From contig JAPPAP010000004.1 in assembly GCA_026705465.1 (NCBI GenBank), forward strand, positions 146,337 to 210,336: a DNA stretch of 64,000 nucleotides, in the 5' to 3' direction. Of this stretch, positions 45,339 to 53,973 are shown piece by piece. This DNA is from a bacterium (GTDB lineage Bacteria > Actinomycetota > Acidimicrobiia > Acidimicrobiales > Bin134). The number at the start of each line of letters is the position of its first letter. Position 1 is the stretch's first letter. The notes below the pieces were generated by a model. It saw nothing but the letters and a program-made list of their open reading frames with translations, made no database searches and was not told where the DNA came from. Position numbers and translations under genes: made by a program.

Positions 45339-46475
45339 ATGCGTACTGCGGTCACCGAGATGTTTGACATCGAGTTTCCGATCCTGGCCTTTACCCATTG
45401 CCGCGATGTGGCCGCCGAGGTCAGCCGAGCCGGCGGATTGGGTGTGCTGGGCGTTGTCGGACACACCGAGGACGATCTGGAAACCGACCTGGCCTGGATC
45501 CGGGAACAGGTCGGCGACCGTCCCTTCGGCGTCGATCTTGTCGTTCCCGCCCGCTACGAGGGTGTCGAACAGGGCGGACTGGACGTCGAGCAGGCCCACT
45601 CGCTCATCCCCGACGAGCACCGGCAATTTCTCGACGATTTGCTTGAGCGCTACGACGTGCCGCCACTGCCATCCGACGACGGCGACCCGCGGGACTGGGG
45701 TCCTGCCGCCCCGCTGTCGGGCCGCCGCGCCGGTCGCCAGCTCGAGATCGCCTTGGCCTACGAGCCTGCCCTGGTGGCCAACGCGCTAGGCCCGCCTCCC
45801 CCGGAGATGATCGCCCAGGGCCACGCTGCCGGAGCCAAGGTGGCCGCCCTGGCTGGCCGAGCCGCCCACGCCGAGCGCCATGTGGCCGCGGGCGTCGACC
45901 TCATTGTCGCTCAGGGATACGAGGCCGGCGGCCACACCGGGGAGGTGGGATCGATGGTGCTTATCCCCGAGGTGGTGGATGCGGTGGCACCGGTGCCGGT
46001 ACTGGGCGCCGGAGGCATCGGCCGAGGACGCCAAATGGCCGCAGCCATGGCACTGGGCGCCCAGGGGGCATGGTGTGGCTCAGTGTGGCTTACCACCGAG
46101 GAGGCTGAAACCCACCCCGCGGTCAAGCAGAAGTTCCTGGCTGCTGGATCGTCTGACACCGAGCGGTCCCGCACTATCACGGGCAAGCCAGCCCGGATGT
46201 TGCGCTCAGCCTGGACCGAGGAATGGAACCGGTCCGACACCCCCGACCCGCTGCCCATGCCCTTGCAGATCATGCTGACCGGTGAGCCCCGCCGCCGCAT
46301 CGACCGGGTGGCCCACCACCCCGGGAGCGGCGCCGAGAAGCTGACCAACTACTTCGTCGGCCAAATCGTGGGCTCCATGAATCAATCTCTCCCTGCCCGC
46401 CAAGTGGTCTACAACCTGGTTGAAGAGTTCATCGAGGCTGTCGAGGGCCTCACCGCTCAACTCGAAGACGGATAA
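45339..46475 (+). CDS. Nitronate monooxygenase family protein
   Basis: This 378-residue FMN TIM-barrel protein resembles nitronate monooxygenases and 2-nitropropane dioxygenases. It has the A-G-G-L-G-V-L-G start region, the phosphate-binding A-G-G-I-G-R-G and the motif V-A-Q-G-Y-E-A-G-G-H-T-G. A strong ribosome-binding site (AAAGGAAAA) precedes ATG 45339. The real substrate may be another oxidised small molecule. Its 3' end overlaps the convergent LOG-family gene by 19 bases. Confidence 0.9.
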   Translation: MRTAVTEMFDIEFPILAFTHCRDVAAEVSRAGGLGVLGVVGHTEDDLETDLAWIREQVGDRPFGVDLVVPARYEGVEQGGLDVEQAHSLIPDEHRQFLDDLLERYDVPPLPSDDGDPRDWGPAAPLSGRRAGRQLEIALAYEPALVANALGPPPPEMIAQGHAAGAKVAALAGRAAHAERHVAAGVDLIVAQGYEAGGHTGEVGSMVLIPEVVDAVAPVPVLGAGGIGRGRQMAAAMALGAQGAWCGSVWLTTEEAETHPAVKQKFLAAGSSDTERSRTITGKPARMLRSAWTEEWNRSDTPDPLPMPLQIMLTGEPRRRIDRVAHHPGSGAEKLTNYFVGQIVGSMNQSLPARQVVYNLVEEFIEAVEGLTAQLEDG

Positions 46476-47032
46476 AGCAGCTCCAAAGCCCTATCAATCG
46501 AAGCCGCCCGCCGAATGATCCCCGCCTTCTCCTGTTTCACAAACCCAAGCTCAATAATCTGATCAAAGAATCCAACTAACGGCTTCCAAAACCCGTCTTC
46601 GTCCAGCAAAACCACCGGCTTGAACCGACCACCCTCGTGAAGCCCCAGTTGTGTCCATGTGGCGGCCTCGAACAGCTCCTCCATCGTCCCCAATCCGCCG
46701 GGCAGCGCACAGAACCCGTCGGACAGCGAGTACATGAGCTGCTTGCGCTCGTGCATGTCGTTCACTAGGTGGAGCTCGGTCAGCCCCTGATGGGCTACTT
46801 CGATCTCGTCCAGGAAATTCGGAATTACCCCGATCACTTCGCCGCCCTCGGCCATGGCCGCGTCGGCGATAACCCCCATCAGTCCAATCCGGCCGCCGCC
46901 GAACACAACTCCAATCCCCTCGGCGGCCAGCCGTCGGCCCAATTCAGCTGCGAGCGCAGCGTGATTCGGCTCGGTGCCCAGCGACGAGCTGCAAAAAACC
47001 GCCACCCGCCGTTGCCCTTCTTCCAAAGTCAC
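46457..47032 (-). CDS. LOG family (TIGR00730) nucleotide-processing protein
   Basis: The 191-residue protein carries the P-G-G-L-G-T-M-E-E motif and the F-G-G-G-R-I-G-L-M-G block of the LOG family, whose members release free cytokinins from riboside monophosphates or hydrolyse related nucleotides. I use the GTG at 47032 because family members begin just before the R-V-A-V-F-C-S-S strand; a TTG at 47059 would add nine residues. In bacteria such as Mycobacterium the family makes cytokinins; the role here is not known. Confidence 0.88.
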   Translation of the reverse strand: MTLEEGQRRVAVFCSSSLGTEPNHAALAAELGRRLAAEGIGVVFGGGRIGLMGVIADAAMAEGGEVIGVIPNFLDEIEVAHQGLTELHLVNDMHERKQLMYSLSDGFCALPGGLGTMEELFEAATWTQLGLHEGGRFKPVVLLDEDGFWKPLVGFFDQIIELGFVKQEKAGIIRRAASIDRALELLYPSSS

Positions 47033-47143
47033 GAGAGTGAGGCTACCCACCCCCCTCAAATAAACGGGGACAAATTGATGCTAGTGGCAACGCCCAGGTC
47101 AGAGGCCAGATGAAGTGTCACACCCCCGTGAGATCATGACGAT

Positions 47144-47563
47144 ATGACGGAGACGAAAAAGACATCGAGCAAGCCCTATCGCCAAGACATGACGCTAGTC
47201 GAGCCTTTCGCCGGACCAATCGTGGTCGACGAGACTTGCGCTGTTGGTCGAACCAAGAGCAGAAACACCGGAGTCCGTCGTCAGCGCTCCTCAGGCTGTG
47301 GCTCGGTGGACAAGACCGCCATGGTCAGCGTGAAAGACGGGGTCAGCGACCGTGTGGCCACTACCTTGGTAATCAACGCCGATATGGCGACTCTTCAAAG
47401 TTTCGCCACGGACCACGCGGAAATGGACGCGATGATCTACGCCAACGATCACAAGGCATGTCGAGGACTGCCTCGTCACGCCACCGTCTGCCACTCAGTA
47501 TCCGAGGTCGACAAAAGCATGATTGGCCAGCGGTTCCAGCCCTCCAAGTTGGCTGCACCATGA
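47144..47563 (+). pseudogene. IS1595/ISXO2-type transposase remnant
   Basis: The 139-residue product matches the middle of an IS1595-family DDE transposase: G-P-I-V-V-D-E-T-C with the first catalytic Asp, K-T-A-M-V-S-V-K-D, R-V-A-T-T-L-V and an altered Y-A-N-D-H-K-A where Y-x-D-x-x-x-A-Y is expected. The N-terminal zinc-ribbon part and the C-terminal N-H-S-x-G-E-Y and E-S-F-W region are missing or replaced (H-S-V-S-E-V-D). With about 300 residues expected, it cannot transpose. No terminal inverted repeats were found. It stays open and overlaps the methyltransferase ATG by four bases, so it is read in the same operon. Confidence 0.75.
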
Positions 47564-48459
47564 GGCTGGCGTCCTTCTTTGCCGGAATTGGCGGTTTCGA
47601 TCTGGGATTTGAGCAGGCTGGCTGCTCGGTCGTGTTCCAATGCGAAATTGATCCCCATTGCCAGATGGTGCTGCGCCGCCACTGGCCCGACGTGCCTCTG
47701 CACGACGACATCACCACGCTGCAACCCGAAGGGATACCCGATGCCGACATATGGAGCGCAGGCTGGCCTTGCCAAGATGTCAGCTCAGCCAATGCTCAAC
47801 GAACAGGAATCAACGGAGAGCGAAGCGGACTGTTCTTCACTCTCATGGACTTGGCTGACCAAGTTCGCCCACAGTGGCTCCTTCTCGAAAATGTGCCGGG
47901 CCTCCTATCTGCCGATAAAGGCTCCGCTTTTGAAGCGGTTATCGACAGGCTTGAAGCGAGCGGGTATCTGGGGGGTTGGGCGACGTGCAACACTCTCGAC
48001 TTCGGCCTGCCCCAAGACCGAAAACGAGTTGTCATTGTCGCAAGTCTTGGAACCGACGGTGCCTATCAGGTCATTGCTGACTGCTGCGAATTGTTCGGGG
48101 ATCATCCGCAGGGAGGTGAAGAACAATCGAGAGGTCCCTCCACCGCTGCTGGCAGCGCTGGAGGAAACGATCCGATTGTGGTGCAACGTAGGGGAGGCTT
48201 CGGGTACACCCGAGGATCGAGTGTTTGCCCCACGCTACGTGCCCAAACCGGACGACATCAGGGAGGCCATTCAGACCGACCGATACTTTGTGGCACGCAA
48301 TTTGACGTGGAGAGAATGGGAGCGGCTGATGGGCTTTCCGGACGATTGGACGGTCGTAGAGGGCGACTGATAGGCAACGCTGTAGCTGTGCCTGTTGCAC
48401 AGTGGTTTGCCGAGAAGATCAGCGCCATACACCATGCCTCCCAGTCATGTAACGCCTAG
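47560..48459 (+). CDS. C5-cytosine DNA methyltransferase (possible frameshifts near 3' end)
   Basis: This 299-residue enzyme methylates cytosine C5 in a short DNA site. Motif I (F-A-G-I-G-G-F-D-L-G-F), motif IV with Cys71 (G-W-P-C-Q-D-V-S-S-A), motif VI (L-L-E-N-V), motif VIII (Q-D-R-K-R-V) and motif X (I-G-N-A-V-A-V-P-V-A) are in this frame, as is the target-recognition stretch G-G-F-G-Y-T-R-G with P-T-L-R-A-Q-T-G. Motif IX (L-T-W-R-E-W-E-R-L-M-G-F-P-D-D-W) instead lies in the next frame at 48302-48352, so two compensating frameshifts seem to have scrambled about 22 residues. The ATG 47560 overlaps the transposase remnant, and the 3' end overlaps the HNH gene. Confidence 0.88.
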   Translation: MRLASFFAGIGGFDLGFEQAGCSVVFQCEIDPHCQMVLRRHWPDVPLHDDITTLQPEGIPDADIWSAGWPCQDVSSANAQRTGINGERSGLFFTLMDLADQVRPQWLLLENVPGLLSADKGSAFEAVIDRLEASGYLGGWATCNTLDFGLPQDRKRVVIVASLGTDGAYQVIADCCELFGDHPQGGEEQSRGPSTAAGSAGGNDPIVVQRRGGFGYTRGSSVCPTLRAQTGRHQGGHSDRPILCGTQFDVERMGAADGLSGRLDGRRGRLIGNAVAVPVAQWFAEKISAIHHASQSCNA

Positions 48460-49180
48460 TCCGCATCCTCTCACGACATCACAGCGCGACAAAGAAATCG
48501 ACACAATCGTTCAAGGCTTCGTCACTAAGAGTCAGGCCAACCGCGACATTTATCGCGCGATCTTGGAGTGTGTGTTGCCGCTTGGGGCGGGGGTTCCAGG
48601 ACCGATTGTGGCTCGCGACGAATTGCGTCAAGCTGTCGAGAAGATCAAGCCAGGTTATAGAGATCCGTTTCGCCGTGTGCGAGAGCTTCAGGGTGAAGAG
48701 GGCTTGTCCGGACTAGTCAAAGACGGCAACAAGTACCAGTTGAAGTACACCGACATAGACGCGAAACGGGAACCGAGAAGAGCAGTGTCGCAACAAACGG
48801 TCCAGAAGTTGGTGCATAACCAGGGCGAACGGTGCACGGTATGCAGCAAAGAAATCAGTGCCGAAGACACCAGGATCGATGTGGATCACCGCGTTCCCCG
48901 TCTTCGCGGCGGTACCACCCACGAAACCAACCTGCAAGTGCTATGCAGGGAATGCAACATCGCCAAGTCCACTCAGTGCAATGGCTGCGACTTGATCTGC
49001 CGAACCTGTGGATGGGCACACCCTGAGAAACATCGACTGCTCAAGCTCGAACCCGAGTTGGTACTGCAGGTCAATAGGGAGGCCAGCAGATCCAAGAAGG
49101 AAACCCCCGATCAACTGGCAAACCGCCTCCTGAGCGAGTCTCTCGACCAACTACGGAGGAGTCTCCAGGACCAAGAGTGA
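48434..49180 (+). CDS. HNH nuclease, predicted restriction partner
   Basis: This 248-residue protein has a winged-helix-like N-terminal part (Y-R-A-I-L-E-C-V-L-P-L-G, then F-R-R-V-R-E-L) and an HNH module: Cys134/Cys137, the catalytic D-H-R at 151-153, N166, and Cys171/Cys174 with N-I-A-K. More Cys follow (182, 185, 189, 192) and may bind a second zinc. ATG 48434 overlaps the methyltransferase end by 26 bases. The placement makes it the likely restriction endonuclease of a type II system, which is inference from context and fold. Confidence 0.82.
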   Translation: MPPSHVTPSPHPLTTSQRDKEIDTIVQGFVTKSQANRDIYRAILECVLPLGAGVPGPIVARDELRQAVEKIKPGYRDPFRRVRELQGEEGLSGLVKDGNKYQLKYTDIDAKREPRRAVSQQTVQKLVHNQGERCTVCSKEISAEDTRIDVDHRVPRLRGGTTHETNLQVLCRECNIAKSTQCNGCDLICRTCGWAHPEKHRLLKLEPELVLQVNREASRSKKETPDQLANRLLSESLDQLRRSLQDQE

Positions 49181-49285
49181 GCGGTCTGAGCGGCTCCAGC
49201 AGCAAATGATGCCGGAGCCAAACTCGGATACGCCCGAGTGCGTCTCCTGAGCCATCGTCACCAGCGCCCTTTTTTGGATAGGGGG

Positions 49286-49852
49286 TTAGTTGAGGCGGGT
49301 GACGGTGTCGCCGGTGTGGATGGTGCCGGGTTGGATGACGCGGGCGTTGATGCCCCGGAGATTGAGGGCTCGGCCGGCGGGGGAGTTGACGAAGCGGAGG
49401 GCGTCAAGGCCGAATCGGGCGGAGAACTTGCCGCAGCCGGTATGAGGTTCGGCGGTCACCTCGATGACGGCTTCGCCCATGGCAAGTTGGGTGCCAGCAG
49501 GAAGGGTTTCCAAGCTGATGTCCAGATCGACGTAAAGCTGATCACCAGCTAGGGCCCACCGTTCGATGGGTCCGGCTATCGCAGCAGCCGTGCGAGCGTT
49601 CATGATGTTGATCTGGGCATCAATCAGCGGCCCGCCGTCGGGTGTCTTGCTCGAGCCCCGCTGGTTCCAGGTGTCCCCGACCAGGCCCTCCTCCAAGCTG
49701 AGTTGGCCGGTCTCCAGCACCTCCCTCTCGTCCACCGCAGGGCGGCGAACGATCAACTCGAGGGTGCCGTGGTCGACAGGTGCTTGGCGGATGTGATCGA
49801 GGGCGGCTTCCAGTTCCTCGGGCGTGCGGTGTCGGGCCGAGTCTGCTGTCAT
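49286..49852 (-). CDS. MOSC domain protein
   Basis: This 188-residue protein has the MOSC (molybdenum cofactor sulfurase C-terminal) fold, with the conserved Cys in H-T-G-C-G-K-F-S-A-R-F-G and the downstream L-N-L-R-G-I-N-A-R-V motif. Stand-alone MOSC proteins handle sulfur for metal clusters or reduce N-hydroxylated compounds. Its start overlaps the stop of the carboxylase epsilon gene by ATGA, so it is the third gene of that operon. Confidence 0.87.
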   Translation of the reverse strand: MTADSARHRTPEELEAALDHIRQAPVDHGTLELIVRRPAVDEREVLETGQLSLEEGLVGDTWNQRGSSKTPDGGPLIDAQINIMNARTAAAIAGPIERWALAGDQLYVDLDISLETLPAGTQLAMGEAVIEVTAEPHTGCGKFSARFGLDALRFVNSPAGRALNLRGINARVIQPGTIHTGDTVTRLN

Positions 49853-50043
49853 CGCCTTAGGGATTGGCGTTGGCGGCGGGTCTTAGCGGGCTCAGTCCAC
49901 CAGCGGCCGCTGAACCGCCAGCGAGAGGCAGAGGGAGCAGAGGCCTCATCGATAACTGGCCGAGGCCAGAGGGCCTCGTAGGCGGCCAATATGGCAGCTA
50001 CCTCGGCATCGGTGGGCTGCGGGGAGATGGCGACGATGCTCAT
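49849..50043 (-). CDS. Acyl-CoA carboxylase epsilon subunit
   Basis: This 64-residue protein fits the small epsilon subunit that stabilises actinobacterial acetyl/propionyl-CoA carboxylases: a helix around P-T-D-A-E-V-A-A-I-L-A-A-Y and a short W-R-F-S-G-R-W end. The position 58 bases downstream of the beta subunit gene supports this. Epsilon subunits are poorly conserved, so context carries much of the call. Confidence 0.8.
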   Translation of the reverse strand: MSIVAISPQPTDAEVAAILAAYEALWPRPVIDEASAPSASRWRFSGRWWTEPAKTRRQRQSLRR

Positions 50044-50101
50044 TGCGCTGTTCTAACTGGTCCTATCTGCCCAGCCGGAATGATTTTCCCGAAGATCAGA
50101 A

Positions 50102-51658
50102 TCAAAGGGGGATGATTCCGTGCTTGCGGGGGAGCAGCTCTTCTCGTTTGGAACGCAGCATCTCGAAACCGGAGATCACCAGACGCCTAGTGTCGGCGGG
50201 GTCGATCACGTCATCGATGTAGCCCCGCTCGGCGGCGATGTAGGGGTTGGCGTAGCGCTCGGTGTAGTCGTCCACCAGTTCGGCCCTACGGGCGACTGGA
50301 TCGGCGGCCGACTGGAGTTCGCGGCGGTAGATGATCTCCACTGCCCCCTGCGGACCCATCACGGCCAGCTCAGCGCCCGGCCAGGCGAACGACAGGTCGG
50401 AGCCCACCGACTTGGAGTCCATCACCACGTAAGCCCCGCCGTAAGCCTTGCGGGTGATGACCTGGATGCGGGGCACGGTGGCCTCGCAATAGGCGTACAA
50501 CAGCTTGGCCCCGTGACGGATAATGCCGCCGTGTTCCTGGTCGACACCGGGCAAAAAGCCGGGCACGTCCACCAGGGTCAGCAACGGGATGTTGAAGGCG
50601 TCGCAGGTCCGTACAAACCGGGCCGCTTTGGACGATGATTCGATGTCCAGCACTCCGGCCAGCACCATCGGCTGATTGCCCACCACGCCTACGGTGTAAC
50701 CGTCGAGTCGGGCGAAGCCGCACACGATCGACTGGGCCCAGTGGGCGTGGTACTCCATGAACTCTCCGTCGTCCACCACTGCCTGGATCACCTGGCGCAT
50801 GTCGTAGGGGAGGTTGGGGCTGTCAGGCATGATGTCGCGCAGCTCGGGCGTGAGCCTCTCGGGGTCATCGGAGGCGTCGACCTGCGGAGGCTCCTCCAGG
50901 TTGTTGGGCGGAAGGTGGCTGATCAGGTAGCGGACCTCGTCAAGCACCTCCTCCTCGGTCTGACCCACGAACGTGGCCACACCTGATTTGGTGGAGTGCG
51001 AGCGGGCTCCACCCAGGTCCTCCAAGGTGACCTCTTCGCCGGTGACCGTCTTCACCACGTCGGGGCCGGTGATGAACATGTGGGATTTCTCGGCCACCAT
51101 GAAAACGAAATCGGTCATAGCCGGGCTGTACACCGCCCCGCCGGCGCACGGCCCCAGGATCACGCTGATCTGGGGGATGACGCCGGAAGACTTGACATTT
51201 CGGTGGAAGATGCCGCCGTAGGAGTCGAGCGACACCACCCCCTCTTGAATGCGGGCACCAGCGCCGTCGTTGAGGCCGATCATGGGGGCACCCACCGACA
51301 AGGCCAAGTCCATCACCTTGTGGATCTTCTCGGCGAACACTTCTCCCAGCGCACCGCCGAACACGGTGAAGTCTTGGGCGAACAGGAACACCTTGCGGCC
51401 GTCGATGGTGCCCCAGCCGGTGATCACGCCATCGGTGTAGGGCCGCTCTTCGATACCACTGTCCAGCGCCCGATGGCGGGCCAGCATGTCGAGCTCGTGG
51501 AAGGAGCCGTCGTCGAGCAGATACTCGATGCGCTCCCGGGCCAGCATCTTGCCCTTCTCGTGCTGGCGGTCGACCGCCCGCTGGGGGCCGGCGTGGAGGG
51601 CTTCGTGCTTGCGGCGCTCTAGGTCGTTGAGACGATCTTTCATCGAGTGCTCGGCCAT
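50102..51658 (-). CDS. Acyl-CoA (propionyl/acetyl-CoA) carboxylase beta subunit
   Basis: This 518-residue carboxyltransferase moves CO2 from biotin to acyl-CoA. The N-terminal half has G-A-G-A-R-I-Q-E-G-V and the oxyanion G-P-C-A-G-G-A-V-Y-S-P, and the C-terminal half has V-P-G-F-L-P-G and R-K-A-Y-G-G-A-Y-V-V-M. The residue after G-G-A-Y, Val here, is known to influence acetyl versus propionyl choice in Streptomyces enzymes (Asp or Ile there), so specificity is uncertain. A TAGCCT box ends nine bases before the ATG. The biotin-carrying alpha subunit is not in the window. Confidence 0.93.
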   Translation of the reverse strand: MAEHSMKDRLNDLERRKHEALHAGPQRAVDRQHEKGKMLARERIEYLLDDGSFHELDMLARHRALDSGIEERPYTDGVITGWGTIDGRKVFLFAQDFTVFGGALGEVFAEKIHKVMDLALSVGAPMIGLNDGAGARIQEGVVSLDSYGGIFHRNVKSSGVIPQISVILGPCAGGAVYSPAMTDFVFMVAEKSHMFITGPDVVKTVTGEEVTLEDLGGARSHSTKSGVATFVGQTEEEVLDEVRYLISHLPPNNLEEPPQVDASDDPERLTPELRDIMPDSPNLPYDMRQVIQAVVDDGEFMEYHAHWAQSIVCGFARLDGYTVGVVGNQPMVLAGVLDIESSSKAARFVRTCDAFNIPLLTLVDVPGFLPGVDQEHGGIIRHGAKLLYAYCEATVPRIQVITRKAYGGAYVVMDSKSVGSDLSFAWPGAELAVMGPQGAVEIIYRRELQSAADPVARRAELVDDYTERYANPYIAAERGYIDDVIDPADTRRLVISGFEMLRSKREELLPRKHGIIPL

Positions 51659-51760
51659 TGTGGTGACAGGCTACATGGGGATGGCTGTTTTCGTGACGTT
51701 GGGCTTTCTGTCGCTACCACCCCCTGACAGGACCCGCCAGCCTGCCGGAGGATCACGTTC

Positions 51761-52447
51761 CTAGCGAGGCCACGGCGCAGACGGCTGCTTCACTACCTCC
51801 TTCAGCCTGCTCAAATACTCACTGCGAGGAATCTCCACCGCCCCCAAGCTCCGCAAGTGCTCCGTGGCCCACTGCACATCCAACAGCCGAGCCACACCAC
51901 CGTGATTCAACCTCCCCACCAGCGACACCAATGCCACTTTTGACGCGTCGCGATCAACGTGAAACATCGATTCTCCAGCAAACAGGCCACCGATCGATAC
52001 CCCGTAGAGCCCGCCCACTAGCTCTCCGTCCTCCGACCACGCCTCCACGCTGTGGGCCCACCCCAGTTTGTGCAGCCGCACATAGGCATCCCGGATATCC
52101 GGTGAGATCCACCCGTGGGGGCGCTCGATCGTCCGACAGGCGTCGATGACGTCGGCGAAGGCCACATCGGCGGTGATTCGATACCGGCGCAGCGAGCGGC
52201 GCAGCGAGCGGGTTACCCGCAGCTCATCGAGGGGAATGACTCCCCGAGGGTCGGGCGACCACCACCCCAGCTTGTCGGTGCGTCCCAAGGGCATGGGAAA
52301 CAGGCCGGCCTGGTAGGCAGCTAGCAGCGTGCCTGGGGCCAAGTCGGCCCCCACCGCTACCAAACCATGCTCATCAGCAGTCTCCGCAGGCGGAAACTCC
52401 CACTGGCTGGGCTCGGGGCGGTATCGACCATTTGGCCTCACCCCCAT
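51761..52447 (-). CDS. aat: Leucyl/phenylalanyl-tRNA--protein transferase
   Basis: Aat adds Leu or Phe to proteins with N-terminal Arg or Lys, marking them for ClpS/ClpAP. The sequence has F-P-P-A, H-G-L-V-A-V-G-A-D-L, A-Y-x-x-G-L-F-P-M, W-W-S-P-D-P-R-G-V-I-P and, later, G-L-Y-G-V-S-I-G-G-L-F-A-G-E-S-M-F, all family hallmarks. I use ATG 52447 (228 residues) because GGGGCAGAG precedes it; GTG 52459 would add four residues. Confidence 0.96.
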   Translation of the reverse strand: MGVRPNGRYRPEPSQWEFPPAETADEHGLVAVGADLAPGTLLAAYQAGLFPMPLGRTDKLGWWSPDPRGVIPLDELRVTRSLRRSLRRYRITADVAFADVIDACRTIERPHGWISPDIRDAYVRLHKLGWAHSVEAWSEDGELVGGLYGVSIGGLFAGESMFHVDRDASKVALVSLVGRLNHGGVARLLDVQWATEHLRSLGAVEIPRSEYLSRLKEVVKQPSAPWPR

Positions 52448-52482
52448 ACTCTGCCCCACCCAATGCTGTGGGGGTGGAGCGA

Positions 52483-53955
52483 CTAGCCGGATTCTTCGAT
52501 GGTGACCGAGTTGACGATGACCTGAGGGCTCGGTGCCCCGCCCAGCCGATTGCCGGGCTGGTCCTCGTGGCTGGCCAAGATGGCTTCGGCTACCGCCAAG
52601 CTCTCGCCGTCCATCTGGCCGAACACCACGTAGGTACCCTGGTTGTTGAGCAACGCGGTGTTCTCGTTAACTGCGAAGAAAAACTGGGCGCTGGCGCTGT
52701 TGGGCGCCGCCGTGCGGGCCATCACGATTTGGCCCGGCTCGTAGGTGAACCCCGATCCCTCATCGGGAATGGTGTAGCCCGGACCGGGATCAGACGGGGA
52801 GTTGGTGTGGGGTGCCCCGCCCTGAATGATGCCGATGCCCGGGTCGGTGCGGAACAACAGGGTGTCGTCGTAGTAGTGATACCGGGCCAGCACCGCGAAG
52901 TTGTTGGCCGTTATCGGTGTGTTCACTACATCGAGGGCGATTCGCATCTCCCCCGCGGTGGTGTCGAACACCGCGGTGTACTGCTTGCCCGTGTCCAGGC
53001 ACATGGGCTGGGGACCGTCAAAATCGAGAACCTGGGGTCCCGATCCGTCAGCTGGTGGACATCCGCTCAAATCAATGCTCCCTTCAGGAGTGGGGTCGGT
53101 GGTTTGTATATCGATTGAGTTAATGATGACCGCCTCTGAGGGCCGTCCTCCGAAGGCGGTGTCGGGATTATCGACGTGAAGAGCCAAGGTGTCCAGCACT
53201 ACCGCCAAGCTGCCGTCGGAAATCCGGCCCAGCACTGTCAGCCCTGATACTGAGAGGGATGGCTGGGACCCGTCTTCAGCCAACAAAAGGAACTGCCCGG
53301 TCGTTCCCCCTTCAGCCGACCATAGAAGCTGACCGGCCTGGTAGTCGACCGAATCGCCCGACTTGACGGTGAATCCCGGCCCAGGATCATCGGGGCCGTT
53401 GGTGTGGGGCGATCCTCCCTGGATATAACCCCCGGTGGGATCGGTGTAAAAGATGGCAGTTCCGTCGTAGTAGTCATAGCCGGCCAGCACCGCAAAGGCG
53501 TTCACCGCCTCGGGGTTGGTCTCCTGGTCAAGCGCCACCCTGATCGTCCCCAATCCGGTGTCGAACACTGCGGTGTACTCAAGTCCTGGGTCGAGGCACT
53601 GGCTCGGTGCCGACTCGAATGATGTGACCCGAAATGCCGGTCCCGCCGAATCGGGGCACGGAGTAACTTCCCCGCTCAACTCCCCACCGGGCGCCGGAGG
53701 CGGGGGAAGGTCGGGAAAGACCCCCGCTGCTTCGCCTTCAGCGGACTGGTCGACAGGCTCGTTTGTCTGGCTTCCCCCGTTGCCATCGTCTCGAGCCCAT
53801 AGCCAAAGAATCACCACCGCCACCACAATGGCCAGCACGATCAAGGCAACCCGTACCCCCCGAGACCGGATCCGGCCTCGGGTTGCGGTCACCTTGGCCC
53901 GCTGCTGGGCAACCTGTCGGTGCGCTCGCTGGCGCTCTCTCTTGTCGGTGGCCAT
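52483..53955 (-). CDS. Membrane-anchored protein with two degenerate cyclophilin domains
   Basis: From ATG 53955 the protein has 490 residues; the open frame to 54342 overlaps lysC and is rejected. A basic N-terminus and one transmembrane helix (V-A-L-I-V-L-A-I-V-V-A-V-V-I-L-W-L-W, about 35-52) are followed by a Pro-rich linker and two cyclophilin-like domains (about 125-300 and 325-490). Each shows Y-T-A-V-F-D-T, N-x-F-A-V-L-A, the Y-Y-D pair, I-Q-G-G-x-P-H-T-N and D-P-G-P-G-(F/Y)-T. The usual catalytic F-H-R and the first domain's Q-F-F are altered, so peptidyl-prolyl isomerase activity is doubtful, especially for domain 1. Confidence 0.82.
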   Translation of the reverse strand: MATDKRERQRAHRQVAQQRAKVTATRGRIRSRGVRVALIVLAIVVAVVILWLWARDDGNGGSQTNEPVDQSAEGEAAGVFPDLPPPPAPGGELSGEVTPCPDSAGPAFRVTSFESAPSQCLDPGLEYTAVFDTGLGTIRVALDQETNPEAVNAFAVLAGYDYYDGTAIFYTDPTGGYIQGGSPHTNGPDDPGPGFTVKSGDSVDYQAGQLLWSAEGGTTGQFLLLAEDGSQPSLSVSGLTVLGRISDGSLAVVLDTLALHVDNPDTAFGGRPSEAVIINSIDIQTTDPTPEGSIDLSGCPPADGSGPQVLDFDGPQPMCLDTGKQYTAVFDTTAGEMRIALDVVNTPITANNFAVLARYHYYDDTLLFRTDPGIGIIQGGAPHTNSPSDPGPGYTIPDEGSGFTYEPGQIVMARTAAPNSASAQFFFAVNENTALLNNQGTYVVFGQMDGESLAVAEAILASHEDQPGNRLGGAPSPQVIVNSVTIEESG

Positions 53956-53962
53956 TGCCCGC

Positions 53963-53968
53963 AATCTA
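53963..53968 (-). promoter_or_regulatory. -10 box of the cyclophilin-like gene
   Basis: On the minus strand TAGATT ends seven bases before the ATG at 53955, which fits a leaderless transcript. No clear -35. Confidence 0.45.
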
Positions 53969-53973
53969 GAACC

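Noticed and set aside
47579-48370. Second long open frame inside the methyltransferase gene
   Set aside because: Only its last 25 or so residues look like methyltransferase; the rest is a shadow frame. I treat it as evidence for frameshifts, not as a gene.
47060-49285. Terminal inverted repeats of an intact insertion sequence
   Set aside because: No matching inverted ends or target duplication could be found around the transposase remnant.
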